Shown in pieces: positions 1-13,877 of a stretch of DNA of 64,000 bases; position 1 is the first letter of the stretch, and each line of letters opens with the position of its first letter. The notes below the pieces were generated by a model, which did not search any database, was not told the DNA's origin, and worked only from the letters and a program-made list of their open reading frames with translations. The stretch is taken from the NCBI GenBank assembly GCA_947623455.1, contig OX392534.1:38755426-38819425 (forward strand), in the 5' to 3' direction. The position numbers and the translations under genes were made by a program. The DNA is from Mimachlamys varia. Its lineage: Eukaryota; Mollusca; Bivalvia; Pectinida; Pectinidae.

Positions 1-325
1 CTCTATCCCAGGTGCCTACTGGCCAAATATCATTACCCTAGACCTTTTGGTTACTGAGAAGAAGATTGTTAAAGGTTTTTACATATTTGACCCCTGTGAC
101 CTTGAAAACAGGTCAAGGTCATTGAAATGAGGAAACTTTGTAGCACTCAATCCCAGGTGCCTACTGGCCAAATATCAGCACCTAGAGCCTTTTGGTTACT
201 AAGAAGAAGATTGTTAAAGGAAAAGTTTACGGACGGCGGACGGCGGACGGCGGACGGCGGACGACGACGGACGAAGCATGATGGCAATAGGTCATCTTGA
301 CCCTTCGGGTCAGATGACCTAAAAA
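1..325 (+). repeat. Dispersed hairpin-ended repeat, copy 1 (left end outside window)
   Basis: Two similar modules of about 146 bp lie in tandem (shared text CCCAGGTGCCTACTGGCC at 8 and about 153). They are followed by a CGGACGG tract (about 228-275) and a terminal hairpin at 289-320. The stem pairs AGGTCATCTTGACC with GGTCAGATGACCT around a CTTCG loop, and the element ends CTAAAAA. The text between the modules (GACCCCTGTGACCTTGAAAA) recurs at 38,710, so this is one family with the copy at 38.6 kb. There is no coding potential. The class is unclear: it could be a non-autonomous Helitron-like element, because a 3' hairpin sits next to CTAA, or a SINE-like element. Confidence 0.75.
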
Positions 326-2632
326 GTGAGGTAATGTTTAGGGAGACGTTAGGAAGGAGAATGTTGTTTAGAAAGAAGAGAAAAGATTAAATCCCAAATT
401 AAGTTGCCTCTTACGATCATGCGATAGGATCAGCAAGAACAATGTGTAACCTGCAGGGCAAGAACTAAAAGGATATATGTTTCATTTGAGGAACTCTTTC
501 GAGATAATCATACGAATTATAGAAATAAGGCATCTGATGAAGGAAACACTGCCTAAGAACATTTGCAGATGGAATGAAAGCGACTTCTTTTAATTATCAT
601 TTTTATATGTCTTCCTGGCGGAAGATCCCTCATTCCAGACTGTATGGAAAACTTATCCTCTTCCAAACTTTTATTTTCATCAACATTATTCTCATTCAAA
701 CTGAAATTCACAAATCTATATAAAGAAACTCTGTAAATTAAACTGATGTCTGAGAGTTGAACGGAAAACAATAAAGAAATGAAGAAGATCAATGCAAATA
801 AAGTTGACAGATTAAGCTGACTAAGCTCTTCAGAACACCACATTGACGGCTTTCATTGTTGTAATGCATTCAGAATTAGCATCCATTGTTTGGATTCCTA
901 ACACACTCTATTTAAAGATGTTTCTGGGCGACTTAGATGGAAATTAACAAATGCCATCTGATGAATACTGGTAGTACCAGAAACTACAGTCATGTGATAC
1001 CATTTAGGTAAATAAGTGCAGGCATTCCATTTGGAAATCATATCAGTAAGACATTCTGAATAATGTGGGCAAATTGCCACTTTGATGAAAACATATTCAT
1101 GCAGTATATCTGCTTTTTTGATGCAGTATCAAGCTGTATTATGATCAGTGTCACATACTCCCTCACTGGGTGACAAAACCCTGCGGTACTCTTTCACAAT
1201 TTTAGTGATGAGGCCATAATCAATCAGCTCCCTATTTTGACCCATTGACTTATTTTGTCCCCAGGGGTTGCCTGTCAGGCTTGACCCAACAACAAATCTT
1301 GGAAGCTGACATTGTTCATGTATTAGCAATATCTATACATATATATATATATGTTCATGATTATGGAATGGGTACCTCAACATTGTGACTCGGGAAGTAT
1401 TAAGTTCCCTGGGCAAAACCAGACTTGCACACCAATCCTGATAGAGTTTGTATATTCAGAATTACTGGCTCATTAAAATTTTGAATGAAATTTTCATAAG
1501 GAACTTTAAAAAGGTTTTGATAAAATTAAGATTTGAAATATTCCATTCCACATCCTTCTTTCGCCTCAAATTATGCTTGGATTTTAGCCCATTCGGTTTT
1601 CAGCCTGTTTATGATATTCGATAAATAACAGCGTAAATATAATGATGCCTGTGGTTCCTCATTATGTCTGTCCTTTAAACTCGGGAGTACAGCCAGAGCA
1701 TTTGTACAGGTGATAACACACACTGCCAGCAACACAAAACAGTGACACCAGCACACCCTGATAGCTGGGTAAATGGTGATTTTATTGATGTCCATCATGC
1801 ACGACATGAAACACGTTCATATTTTACAGCTTCCGCTGTTGCAAGCGGTGCATTTTTCCTGGAAAGTTGACTTCTGATTTATGATTTTTTCACAGTTGTC
1901 TTGACTGTTCAGATGAAGATAATCCCGGTTTGCTGTGTTACTGTTGAGACCAAGACAATCCCACCGCTGCCACCGGTGCTATACTGCTAGGCTGGTGTAC
2001 TGGCATTAAGTCATCTCATTACATAAAAACCTCAAATCGATAGAAAGACCAATGACTCCTCTGGGCCATGTGGTTAGTATTGTAACGGGAAGGGATAGAC
2101 TGAGTATGACAATGTGTAACGGGCTGAATAGTGCGATATACATTATTTCTAACCGCCACCATCTCAAAATATGCTTACTAAGCCATTTTCAAATTTTGTT
2201 TCCGATTGCTAGCTTATGATATTTGATTAGACTTAAGAACAGCATTCAATGATAGAAATGGCTAACTTTTTGATAGGTAATATAACTTGTAAAAGGCCTA
2301 TATGCATGATCTCTTGAAATCGTCCAATTAGAAAATTAGATACTGTTAATGTATCTAATTTGGCACAATAAAATTTTAGCGTATTGTCAGGTTTTGGAAT
2401 ATTAATGCAATGATGAATTCGCACATCTATGATAATTACTATATAAGAATATTTTAGTGCAATTCTATCAGAGCTGAAAGCACTATAAAAAGAATAAAGC
2501 AAAATACATTGTATGTTTACAATATTAGAATAAATGTTTCTGACTTACATTTTTCTACAAAATCACTTAAATGTTGTCTAAGATATAGTTCATGACCTAT
2601 ATGTAACTATGAAGGTAGAGACTACCAAACAA
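326..2632. other. No gene recognised
   Basis: This is AT-rich sequence with only short open frames. The longest (553-843, minus) has a hydrophobic stretch but no recognisable domain or splice context. A short TA dinucleotide run lies near 1339-1352. I see no RNA gene or clear mobile element here. Confidence 0.6.
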
Positions 2633-3404
2633 GGTTAGATATTGTCTGAGAGAATGACAGTCAACCAAACAAGGTTAGATATTGTCTAAGAGAATAACAG
2701 TCTACTAAACAAGGTAAGATATTGTCTAAGAGAATAACAGTCGACAAAACAAGGTTAGATATTGTCTGAGAGAATGACAGTCGACCAAACAAGGTTAGAT
2801 ATTGTCTGAGAGAATGACAGTCGACCAAACAAGTTTGATATTGTCTGAAAGAATGACAGTCGACCAAACAAGGTTAGATATTGTCTGAGAGAATGACAGT
2901 CGACCAAACAAGGTTAGATATTGTCTGAGAGAATAACAGTCAACCAAACAAGGTTAGATATTGTCTACAGCATAACAGTCTACCAAACAAGGTTAGATAT
3001 TGTCTGAAAGAATGACAGTCGACCAAACAAGGTTAGATATTGTCTGAAAGAATGAAAGTCGACCAAACAAGGTTAAATATTGTCTGAGAGAATAACAGTC
3101 TACCAAACAAGGTAAAATATTGTCTAAGAGAATTAAAGTCTACCAAACAAGGTTAGATATTGTCTAAGAGAATTACAACCTACCAAACAAGGTTAGACAT
3201 TGTCTAAGAGAATTACAACCTACCAAACAAGGTTAGACATTATCTAAGAGAATTACAACCTACCAAATAAGGTTAGATATTGTCTAAGAGAATAACAGTC
3301 TACCAAACAAGGTAAGATATTGTCTAAGAGAATTACAACCTACCAAACAAGGTAAGACATTATCTAAGAGAATATTAGTCTAACAAAAAAGGTTAGATAT
3401 TGTT
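2633..3404. repeat. 40-bp minisatellite, about 19 copies
   Basis: The unit begins ACCAAACAAGGTTAGATATT and continues GTCTGAGAGAATGACAGTC. Early copies carry GAGAGAATGACAGTCGACC; later copies (after about 3120) drift to AAGAGAATTACAACCTACC. The array therefore has a left and a right sequence domain, as expected from local homogenisation. The open frame on the minus strand inside it is a repeat artefact. Confidence 0.95.
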
Positions 3405-3611
3405 GAAGAATGTTTGATTTTATTTGTTTTCTTGATAGATCTTTTCAAGAATGGCATAAGGGTAGTACAGGATACATTGGCTGATATAAAATATACAACT
3501 GGATAAAAGGACCAGTAAATCAATTGAATTAATATTCTGAATAGATATTAAAACTGGATTATAAGGATGTCATGTATTTTATGATCACATTGATAAGAGG
3601 AACACTGTCTC

Positions 3612-4470
3612 ATGGATTATAGGAAACGTGGATTATAGGAACACATTGATTATAGGAACACATTGATTATAGGAATACATGGATTATAGGAACACATGGA
3701 TTATAGGAACATTGATTATTGGAACACATTGGTTATAGGAACACATTGATTATTGGAATACATTGATTATAGGAACACATGGATTACAGGAACACATGGA
3801 TTATAGGAACACATGGATTATAGGAACACATTGATTATAGGAACACATTGATTATTGGAATACATTGATTATAGGAACACATGGATTACAGGAACACATG
3901 GATTATAGGAACACATTGATTATAGGAACACATTGATTATAGGAACATTGATTATTGGAACACATTGGTTATAGGAACACATGGATTATAGGAACACATT
4001 GATTATAGGAACACATGGATTATAGGAACACATGGATTTTAGGAACACATTGATTATAGGAACACATGCATTATAGGAACACATGGATTATAGGAACATA
4101 TAGATCATATAGGAACACATTGGTTATTGAAACACATTGCTTATAGGAACACATAGATTATTGAAACACATGGATTATAGGAACACATTGATTATTGGAA
4201 CACATTGATTATAGGAACACATGGATTATTGGAACACATGCATTATAGGAACACATGGATTATAGGAACACATGCATTATAGGAACACATGCATTATAGG
4301 AACACATTGATAATTGGAACACATGGATTATAGGAACACATGATTTAAGGAACACATGGATTATTTGAACACATGGATTATAGGAACACATGGCTTATTA
4401 GAACACATGGATTATTGGAACACATGGATTATTGGGACACATTGATTATAGGAACGCATGGATTATAGGA
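3612..4470. repeat. 17-bp minisatellite, about 50 copies
   Basis: The unit is GATTATAGGAACACATG. Variants are TTG for ATG at the unit end, ATTG for ATAG, and occasional CATTATAGG. The array begins about 200 bp after the 40-bp array and is unrelated to it in sequence. Confidence 0.95.
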
Positions 4471-4805
4471 TCTAATTAATTATAGACCAAGATATATCAT
4501 TCAAAACAGCAGCAGGCCAGCAGTCTCAGTTTACTTTAATGCCGTACAAAACTTGACAATGATAAAGAACAGATTGATAACAGTACATCTAAGACTGTTG
4601 AGGAGGCCTGTAAACTAAACAAATCCTGTCAAATCTTCAATGGGAACGTGCTTCTCACAACGATGCACATTCATCACATCAGTGCATTTTGACAGGTAAT
4701 TTCCTTGCCATTAAAGAAAGAAATTCATACCAAAAGTTTGTGTAATGTTAATCAGCCACAATGTGTTTATGGGCTGTTTTTTTAGTAAAGAAATGGATCA
4801 TTGCT
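4471..4805. other. No gene recognised
   Basis: Unique-looking AT-rich spacer between two tandem arrays. I see no feature in it. Confidence 0.5.
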
Positions 4806-4926
4806 GAAGGAATTACTGACAAAGGTACAGTGGACACGTGTAAAATGAAGGAATTACTGACAAAGGTACAGTGGACACATGTAAAATGAAGGAATTACTG
4901 ACAAAGGTACAGTGGACACGTGTAAA
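4806..4926. repeat. 41-bp tandem triplication
   Basis: Three nearly identical units start at 4806, 4847 and 4888, each beginning GAAGGAATTACTGACAAAGG. They differ by one base (ACGTG versus ACATG) and at the array edge. Confidence 0.95.
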
Positions 4927-7064
4927 GTTAACACATGATATCGATGGAAACACCAAAACTTGACACAAGAATGATGGAAACGCCAAATTTTGACCAACTA
5001 AAATAAAACCAACCCATTTTGACCAAAAACTCCCAAATTTTCACCAACCCAAAATATCCCGATTTATGGTACAATTGGTCTAAACTAGATGTCACTGAGT
5101 TTTTGCTGTTTTACACAGGTGTCTGCTTTGTTACTTAGATTTATGATTTAAGTTCAGAGGGAAATACTGGGACCAAACAATAAGGCAGGAATAGACAGGG
5201 ATTTGGATTAGACAAGAGTCAGTGTAGACAAGTTATACTGTATATAGTATCTCGAACATTTTCAAGTGACATCAACCTAATTTTCATATGTGATCCTAAC
5301 CTCTAATGTGGGAAATGACCTTGAAACAGTTTGTGTAGCATGAATATAATTGCTAACTTGCATTGTTGAATAAAGTTACAAATGGATGAACGCTTAAGTT
5401 TTCAACCATTTCCAATTTTTGACCATTTATCCCAATGACCCTTGTCCTTTTCATCCCCTGCAGCCCACAGATACCTGGGAACTGATGTTACATTGCACTC
5501 AATTTGTAAATCTTGTTGCATGCAATAAACTATTATGAACAGGATAGATCCTACATGTTTGAACTCCGAAGTCAGACCTTCAGTGAAACATTACAATTGG
5601 CAGGTTTGAATTTCAAATTGCCTAGATTATCATGTGAACTGTCATCCTATAGACCTTTACACAGCCAAGCCTATACAATCAGCTTCTCTCTTCACAAAGA
5701 TTACATGGTTTAACTTCGATTGAGCCTGATGGCTTTCTTTCCATTGAATATCGTTAGATTGACTAAAGAACTTCTGTATATATAAAAAATAGGTAATCCT
5801 TAGAAGCCACAGCCAGCTGGAAATTTCCTGCCAAAGCGGAAATTTGGTTACTAGAAACAAGACGTATACTATAAGGGACAGATTTAAAGGTCCAGCCGGG
5901 TAAAACATAATAATGAACGTGCATGCGAGCTATAATCCAGACTTCTAGGTACACCTTTCTGGCGGAGATACAGTCCCTGAGGACGCACGTCTTGGCTGGA
6001 TTTCTTTAAAGCAACGAAGCATTTTTCTCCTTCAACAAATCTCAGGTATTATAAAACTTGGTTTGGAGTGGGTGCCGCAGTATCTGTAATTTAACATTCA
6101 AGTATGGTGACACGTACTGTATAGCTATTAGAATTGATGTAACAGAACAGGCTTTTTGGTTGAAATCTGAGAACTCCTAGCTGACTTCAATCAGGAAACG
6201 ATGTACAATAGGTTGATAGCTAAAGCTATAGTGTTTTGTCAGTATTCAACAGATATGTTTAACCATTACACTGAATTAAATTGAAATCCCTTCATTTCAA
6301 TAACTTGCAAAAAGAAACATTCATAGTCAAAATCAAATCCAAGATGGTTTCCTGTCTGCCATTTATTTTTTGACCAGTGAAGTTGAGTGGCAATTTAATC
6401 AAAATGGCAAAAGTAGGAACTAAGGGAAACCTTCATAATTATGAAATTTGAAAAAGATTTTGTTCCCATATTTCTCAAAAATAGCCATTATATTACTTTT
6501 ACAGTCAATAGCAACTATTAGCCACCTGTCAGAACTTCATCAGTTTCAAAACCAATAAGACATAACTATAGACACCAAAGGGGATCTACATATGAAGTTT
6601 TGAAAATATATATAACGTCTTTCACAAGAAAAAGCCATTATAAACTTTCAGTGTCAAAATAAACACGGCCAGTCCATAACTGGAACAATGCACAACTAGG
6701 TACCAAGGGGAACCTACATAGGTTTAAATATGAAAATGATTCTTCCAGCACTTAAGAATATATATTGATAACAAATAATCACTATCAAAATCCAAGATGG
6801 CCACCTGTTATCCATATTAATTTTTTGGATTAGTCCAAATAAAGGACTGATAGGATAGAAAGTAGGATACAAAAAAAGCTACTGGTTAGAAGAATGGGAA
6901 TAGTCACATACAAAACTGTACTGTGTCATCACTACAGGTCCCGGAGAGAAAACTGGACATCAAAACACATACCAAAGAAAAGTCAGTAAAATTAGTTTGA
7001 CCTCACATAAAGGTAGCGAACAACTTGCTGAAAGGAGAAGCCAAATGTAATATAAGGGTCCACG
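4927..7064. other. No gene recognised
   Basis: AT-rich non-coding sequence. Around 6300-6830 several loosely similar stretches occur (for example AAAATCCAAGATGGCCACCT and AAATCCAAGATGGTTTCC at 6335 and 6788). They look like diverged internal repeats of an old dispersed element. No coding or RNA feature is supported. Confidence 0.5.
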
Positions 7065-10000
7065 TAAATAGCCATTCTTAAAAAAAATTAGGACTGTACC
7101 CTATCTGGGAGCAAAGACACCACACAAATAACCATTCTTAGCTAGGAGTACCCTATCTATGAGCAAAGACACCACACAAATAGCCATTCTTAGCTAGGAG
7201 TACCCTATCTATGAGCAAAGACACCACACAAATAACCATTCTTAGCTAGGAGTACCCTATCTGGGAGCAAAGACACCACACAAATAGCCATTCTTAGCTA
7301 GGAGTACCCTATCTGGGAGCAAAGACACCACACAAATAGCCATTCTTAGCTAGGAGTACCCTATCTGGGAGCAAAGACACCACACAAATAACCATTCTTA
7401 GCTAGGAGTACCCTATCTGGGAGCAAAGACACCACACAAATAACCATTCTTAGCTAGGAGTACCCTTTCTAGGAGCGAAGACACCACACAAATAACCATT
7501 CTTAGCTAGGAGTCCCCTTTCTAGGAGCAAAGACACCACACAAATAACCATTCTTAGCTAGGAGTACCCTATCTGGGAGCAAAGACACCACACAAATAGC
7601 CATTCTTAGCTAGGAGTACCCTATCTGGGAGCAAAGACACCACACAAATAGCCATTCTTAGCTAGGAGTACCCTATCTGGGAGCAAAGACACCACACAAA
7701 TAACCATTCTTAGCTAGGAGTACCCTATCTGGGAGCAAAGACACCACACAAATAACCATTCTTAGCTAGGAGTACCCTTTCTAGGAGCAAAGACACCACA
7801 CAAATAACCATTCTTAGCTAGGAGTCCCCTTTCTAGGAGCAAAGACACCACACAAATAACCATTCTTAGCTAGGAGTACCCTTTCTAGGAGCAAAGACAC
7901 CACACAAATAACCATTCTTAGCAGGAGTACCCTATCTAGGAGCAAAGACACCACACAAATAACCATTCTTAGCTAGGAGTACCCTATCTGGGAGCAAAGA
8001 CACCACACAAATAACCATTCTTAGCTAGGAGTACCCTATCTGGGAGCAAAGACACCACACAAATAGCCATTCTTAGCTAGGAGTACACTATCTGGGAGCA
8101 GACACCACACAAATAACCATTCTTAGCTTGGAGTACCCTATCTGGGAGCAGACACCACACAAATAACCATTCTTAGCTAGGAGTACCCTATCTGTGAGCG
8201 AAGACACCACACAAATAACCATTCTTAGCTAGGAGTACCCTATCTGGGAGCAAAGACACCACACAAATAGCCATTCTTAGCTAGGAGTACCCTATCTGGG
8301 AGCAAAGACACCACACAAATAGCCATTCTTAGCTAGGAGTACCCTATCTGGGAGCAAAGACACCACACAAATAACCATTCTTAGCTAGGAGTACCCTATC
8401 TGGGAGCAGACACCACACAAATAACCATTCTTAGCTAGGAGTACCCTTTCTAGGAGCGAAGACACCACACAAATAACCATTCTTAGCTAGGAGTCCCCTT
8501 TCTAGGAGCAAAGACACCACACAAATAGCCATTCTTAGCTAGGAGTACCCTATCTGGGAGCAAAGACACCACACAAATAACCATTCTTAGCTAGAAGTAC
8601 CCTATCTGGGAGCAAAGACACCACACAAATAGCCATTCTTAGCTAGGAGTACCCTATCTGGGAGCAAAGACACCACACAAATAACCATTCTTAGCTAGGA
8701 GTACCCTTTCTAGGAGCAAAGACACCACACAAATAACCATTCTTAGCTAGGAGTCCCCTTTCTAGGAGCAAAGACACCACACAAATAGCCATTCTTAGCT
8801 AGGAGTACCCTATCTGGGAGCAAAGACACCACACAAATAACCATTCTTAGCTAGGAGTACCCTATCTGGGAGCAAAGACACCACACAAATAACCATTCTT
8901 AGCTAGGAGTACCCTTTCTAGGAGCGAAGACACCACACAAATAACCATTCTTAGCTAGGAGTCCCCTTTCTAGGAGCAAAGACACCACACAAATAACCAT
9001 TCTTAGCTAGGAGTACCCTTTCTAGGAGCAAAGACACCACACAAATAACCATTCTTAGCAGGAGTACCCTATCTAGGAGCAAAGACACCACACAAATAAC
9101 CATTCTTAGCTAGGAGTACCCTATCTGGGAGCAAAGACACCACACAAATAACCATTCTTAGCTAGGAGTACCCTATCTGGGAGCAGACACCACACAAATA
9201 GCCATTCTTAGCTAGGAGTACACTATCTGGGAGCAGACACCACACAAATAACCATTCTTAGCTTGGAGTACCCTATCTGGGAGCAGACACCACACAAATA
9301 ACCATTCTTAGCTAGGAGTACCCTATCTGGGAGCAAAGACACCACACAAATAGCCATTCTTAGCTAGGAGTACCCTATCTGGGAGCAAAGACACCACACA
9401 AATAGCCATTCTTAGCTAGGAGTACCCTATCTGGGAGCAAAGACACCACACAAATAACCATTCTTAGCTAGGAGTACCCTATCTGGGAGCAGACACCACA
9501 CAAATAACCATTCTTAGCTAGGAGTACCCTTTCTAGGAGCGAAGACACCACACAAATAACCATTCTTAGCTAGGAGTCCCCTTTCTAGGAGCAAAGACAC
9601 CACACAAATAGCCATTCTTAGCTAGGAGTACCCTATCTGGGAGCAAAGACACCACACAAATAACCATTCTTAGCTAGAAGTACCCTATCTGGGAGCAAAG
9701 ACACCACACAAATAGCCATTCTTAGCTAGGAGTACCCTATCTGGGAGCAAAGACACCACACAAATAACCATTCTTAGCTAGGAGTACCCTTTCTAGGAGC
9801 AAAGACACCACACAAATAACCATTCTTAGCTAGGAGTACCCTATCTGGGAGCAAAGACACCACACAAATAACCATTCTTAGCTAGGAGTACCCTATCTGT
9901 GACCAAAGACACCACACAAATAACCATTCTTAGCTAGGAATACCCTATCTGGGAGCAAAGACACCACACAAATAGCCATTCTTAGCTAGGAGTACCCTAT

Positions 10001-10234
10001 CTGGGAGCAGACACCACACAAATAACCATTCTTAGCTAGGAGTACCCTATCTGGGAGCAAAGACACCACACAAATAGCCATTCTTAGCTAGGAGTACCCT
10101 ATCTAGGAGCAAAGACACCACACAAATAACCATTCTTAGCTAGGAGTACCCTATCTGGGAGCAGACACCACACAAATAACCATTCTTAACTAGGAGTACC
10201 CTATCTGGGAGCAAAGACACCACACAAATAGCCA
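7065..10234. repeat. 52-bp minisatellite, about 61 copies, with higher-order repeats
   Basis: The unit reads CAAATAGCCATTCTTAGCTA, then GGAGTACCCTATCTGGGAGC, then AAAGACACCACA. Variant classes are ATAACC or ATAGCC, TATCTGGG or TTTCTAGG, and GCAAAGAC or GCAGAC. Rare variants recur in order: a CTTAGCAGG copy at 7921 and 9059, an AGCTTGG copy at 8126 and 9261, and a CTAGAAG copy at 8591 and 9674. This shows that a block of about 22 units (about 1.14 kb) was duplicated. It is not a CRISPR array, because it has no unique spacers. Confidence 0.97.
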
Positions 10235-12495
10235 TATGACCGACAAAGGCAAGAACGAAGAGGAGAAAGTTTATACACTACCCTCCGTCTACACCTCGAA
10301 GCCAAAGCAATGACACCAACAGTTTATAAAGAAACAAATTTCAAAGAAGCCCCTAATCAAGGGTGACATGAAAGGAGCCATGCTTCCTTCCTGCCTGTCA
10401 TGAAAAGCGAAGACAGCCGCCAAAGTGAAAGCCAGCAATGGTTCCAGGCACAAAATTGAACAAAGGTCAACGCAGCACGTAAATAAAAGGAAGCAGCCGG
10501 TCAGGTGTCTGTACACCGACGGCAAAAATAGGCCAAAACTCGGCAAACCATCATTACAAATATATCACAGAAATAAATGGCAGAAAACTGATATACAAGG
10601 GACAATATAAAGGAAAGTTTTCAAAGGCACCGCCCACAGTGAATATTGGCAATGGAGTCAAAGGAGAGACGTGGAGCTCCAGACTACAGACCAGGAAAGA
10701 CGTGTTTCCTATCATGTGTGGTGGTACGTTTAATGATATATGCTTGGGTAGGTCAGAGGGGCCCTGAAAGAGAGGTTCCCAGTTCTCTTTGTTTATTTAC
10801 ATACAAATGTATACCCAGTAGTATTTGCCGTCCACCGAAGGTCGTAAGGCCATGCGAGGACGTAAAACTCTCAAAATAAATAAATAAATAAATACCAGTA
10901 GTAAACAGATATGCATATTGAACTTATTGTTTTATAATGAAATGAAATTTGCTTTTATAAATATGCAAAAACAAATAAAGGTCTATTGGAGGTACAGATC
11001 TAGGGGGTTATAATTATGGGAGACAAAATTTTTCTAACAAGCAGTATTACTGTAAACGTAAAAAATTTCGCGGTAATATAATTATTTTAGTGCTTTTCAC
11101 ACATGAACTTGTTGCCCTAAAATAAGATTGCCCTAAATGGAGTTTTTATATGCTTCTTAAGTAGTAATTATTAATTTTATCATCCTGCTAATGTGCCAAC
11201 ATCTGACAATGCGTTAAATATTGATTGGGCCAAATTAAGTTCGATTACAGTACTGCACTGAATACTTTCAATGATTTCATGACATCATCGACTGAAAAAT
11301 GTTGTTAAACAGCGATCAAATGCGAACTGCCTTTTGAATACTGGTCTCAGGTCAGCATACTGCCTTGACAAATACAGACACGCCATTCAAGGGTTCTAGT
11401 GCAACAAAGTAATATATCCATGCAGCCATATGAGAACAAATTGGTTCTGTAGGCTATCTCACATTACAGTAAACAGATCTTATACATTGGCAAGACAAAT
11501 CACAACTATAAATAATCTAAAACTTGAGGCATCATGTTGCATCTAATCATGACAAATCTGTAATATTCAAGTCAATATGAAAATACAATAATCTCAAATT
11601 CGGAAACCCTGCAAAAGTCACCAAGATTTATTGATAAGAATGAAACGTTAATGTGTTTTCCCTAGATAATTATCCCCAAACCAGTTTATTTTAATTAATT
11701 TTTGAAAATGTGGCTTAAAACGACACCCATATAATAGGTTATGGAAAGAAATTACTTGGAAAACTACCTCGTTACATAACATAATTAACATTAAAGAGAA
11801 ACAAAGAAATTATGAGCAGATTTTTCATTTCTTATCTAGGTCAGCTATCAGTTATCTTACACGTTCATGACAGCTTCTATATTATTTTTCAAGATCCATG
11901 CTGCTCAGATTGTAATTGAGCATTCTGTCTAAGTGGGATCGTTTGAAATATTGGTATTTTTTTAGGTAATTTAGCAGCCTCTGCCATTGCAATCATAATT
12001 AATCTGATCCTTGAACACTAATATTTTTATTTTTTAGTCCATATCACTCGTCCATAGATTTTTCCGAGGATGATTCCTTTGTACAAGGGTTTCCTTTGAA
12101 ATACCATGGAAACATGGAAAATCCTCTGAAGTTTTTATTGTCCGAGACTAATCTCAGAATGTCTAAGGATTAACTCAGAACGTCCCGAGAAATAATTCAG
12201 AATGACCTTGGACATAACACTTTTCTCTTCTCTGAAAGTATTCTCGAACTTATCACGAGTCCATCTTAAGAAAGCCTTACTAATTCGTTAGAATTAGTGA
12301 ATTCCTCTGATGTCTAACTTTGACATTTTATTGTGAAGCTCCTCGTACATTTCCATCAGTTTAAGGTCCGCTTCATGAATATATATATCTTTTTTTAAAG
12401 TTTATGTGCTATAATGCAGAACATTTGTAACAATATGCGTACCCCTTCTGTGATAGATGTCTACCACTGATGGATGAACATACAACACAGGAATT
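10235..12495. other. No gene recognised; AAAT-tailed segment inside
   Basis: An (AAAT)n run at about 10,875-10,894 follows GTCGTAAGGCCATGCGAGG. It looks like the 3' tail of a retroposed element whose body may reach back into 10.3-10.8 kb. The rest (10.9-12.5 kb) is AT-rich and shows no coding signal. Confidence 0.4.
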
Positions 12496-12662
12496 CCATA
12501 GATACACAACATTGATAACTGTAGGGTTTCCATAGATACACAACATTGATAACTGTAGGGTTTCCACAGATACACAACATTGATAACTCTCGAGTTTCCA
12601 TAGATACACAACATTGATAACTGTAGGGTTTCCATAGAAACACAATATTGATAATTGTAGTC
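12496..12662. repeat. 34-bp minisatellite, 5 copies
   Basis: Units begin CCATAGATACACAACATTGA at 12,496 and repeat every 34 bp (next at 12,530). The last copy is degenerate (CACAATATTG). Short open frames across it are artefacts. Confidence 0.9.
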
Positions 12663-13719
12663 TTATGTAAAAGTTGTTGTTTTTGGAGGAGTAGGAGGGT
12701 TGGTATCTGTTTAAAGGTTTTCAAGTTACAGCCCAGAAAAGCTATAAAACCGTAATTTTGTATTTCTGACTTTGTTTCCAAGGTAACAAAAAAGTACCAA
12801 GATAAGATTTCGCTAACAGCATAATGCACAATAAGGGCACTATAACAATAGTCTGATATGTGTATTTTGAAGTTTTATGTCCATCTGTTGAACACTATTT
12901 GAGTTTAACCCACAAAAGCTAGAAAACAGTAATATTGTATCTCTGACATTTTTTTCACAGTTACCAAACGAATACCGTAATTTCTTGCGTATAGTGCACA
13001 CTTTTTTAGGGAAAATGGAAAGTGTCAAGAAGGGGGTGCGCACTATACGCAAGAACAAGCAAAAACCTTGACTTGGTCGCGATCATGTATCGTTAATATT
13101 TTGGAGATTTTCAGAATGACCTGAAATATCCTCGCGGTAGTTAACAGTTGATATTTTGTTAAATAATTCCTGATTTGCATTATCTTTTTACAACCACGAA
13201 AAGTTGTAATTATAAGAGCCATAAAATTCGATAGGATCTGATAAATAAACTTGAGGAAAGTAGCCTGAACTTTCAGGTCGAGATTGTATCGACGCTACAT
13301 CATCACAAGGCATATGGTGAAATATACCGAAGAATTAGATCGTTGTTAGCACTCTGATGTTAAAAATGCTGTTCTTGTGTAAAATCGTACTGGACAATTC
13401 AATCCTGATGGTAGAAATGTGTCAAGAATGACTTGGAAGTTCGCCGGTTTGTGTATTGCAAAGAGTGAAGGTCGCGTAATATTAATACCCGGCAGTAACA
13501 AACAGAGTCGCAAACAAGCGAGTTGAACTGGTAACAATAACAGTTAGAGTTTGGAAAATAAACATTTAGGGACTCAAAACAGTCCAATTCATATCCATAT
13601 TTTTTTTTCAAAGAAAAAATGCTGAAATCACAAAGGGTTTGTGTTTTTTATGTCAAACAAATTTGGCTGTATGTGGTCCTTCACCGTAAGACCTGATTTA
13701 GTGACTGCTTTTAGTACAC

Positions 13720-13877
13720 CCGTCAACCCAGTACACTGCCGACTCTATCGATGTCTAGACGCACAGAGACTCCCAAATTGTTTATTTTATAGAAAACATG
13801 GAAGATTTAGTCTTATGTAAGATTTAATTGAATAATTTATGAATGATATTGACGTGAAAATATCGTTTATTTCAATT
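13720..13877 (+). repeat. Direct repeat A, copy 1 (left of the pogo-like insertion)
   Basis: Starts CCGTCAACCCAGTACACTGC and runs to TTTATTTCAATTA. It matches 14,609-14,763 closely, with few substitutions and one 2-base indel. Confidence 0.85.

Noticed and set aside
553..843. 96-codon minus-strand frame with a signal-like hydrophobic segment
   Set aside because: No domain, no upstream promoter or splice context, and composition like the flanking non-coding DNA.
7065..10234. CRISPR-like regular array
   Set aside because: The whole 52-bp unit is repeated with no unique spacers, and the context is animal DNA.
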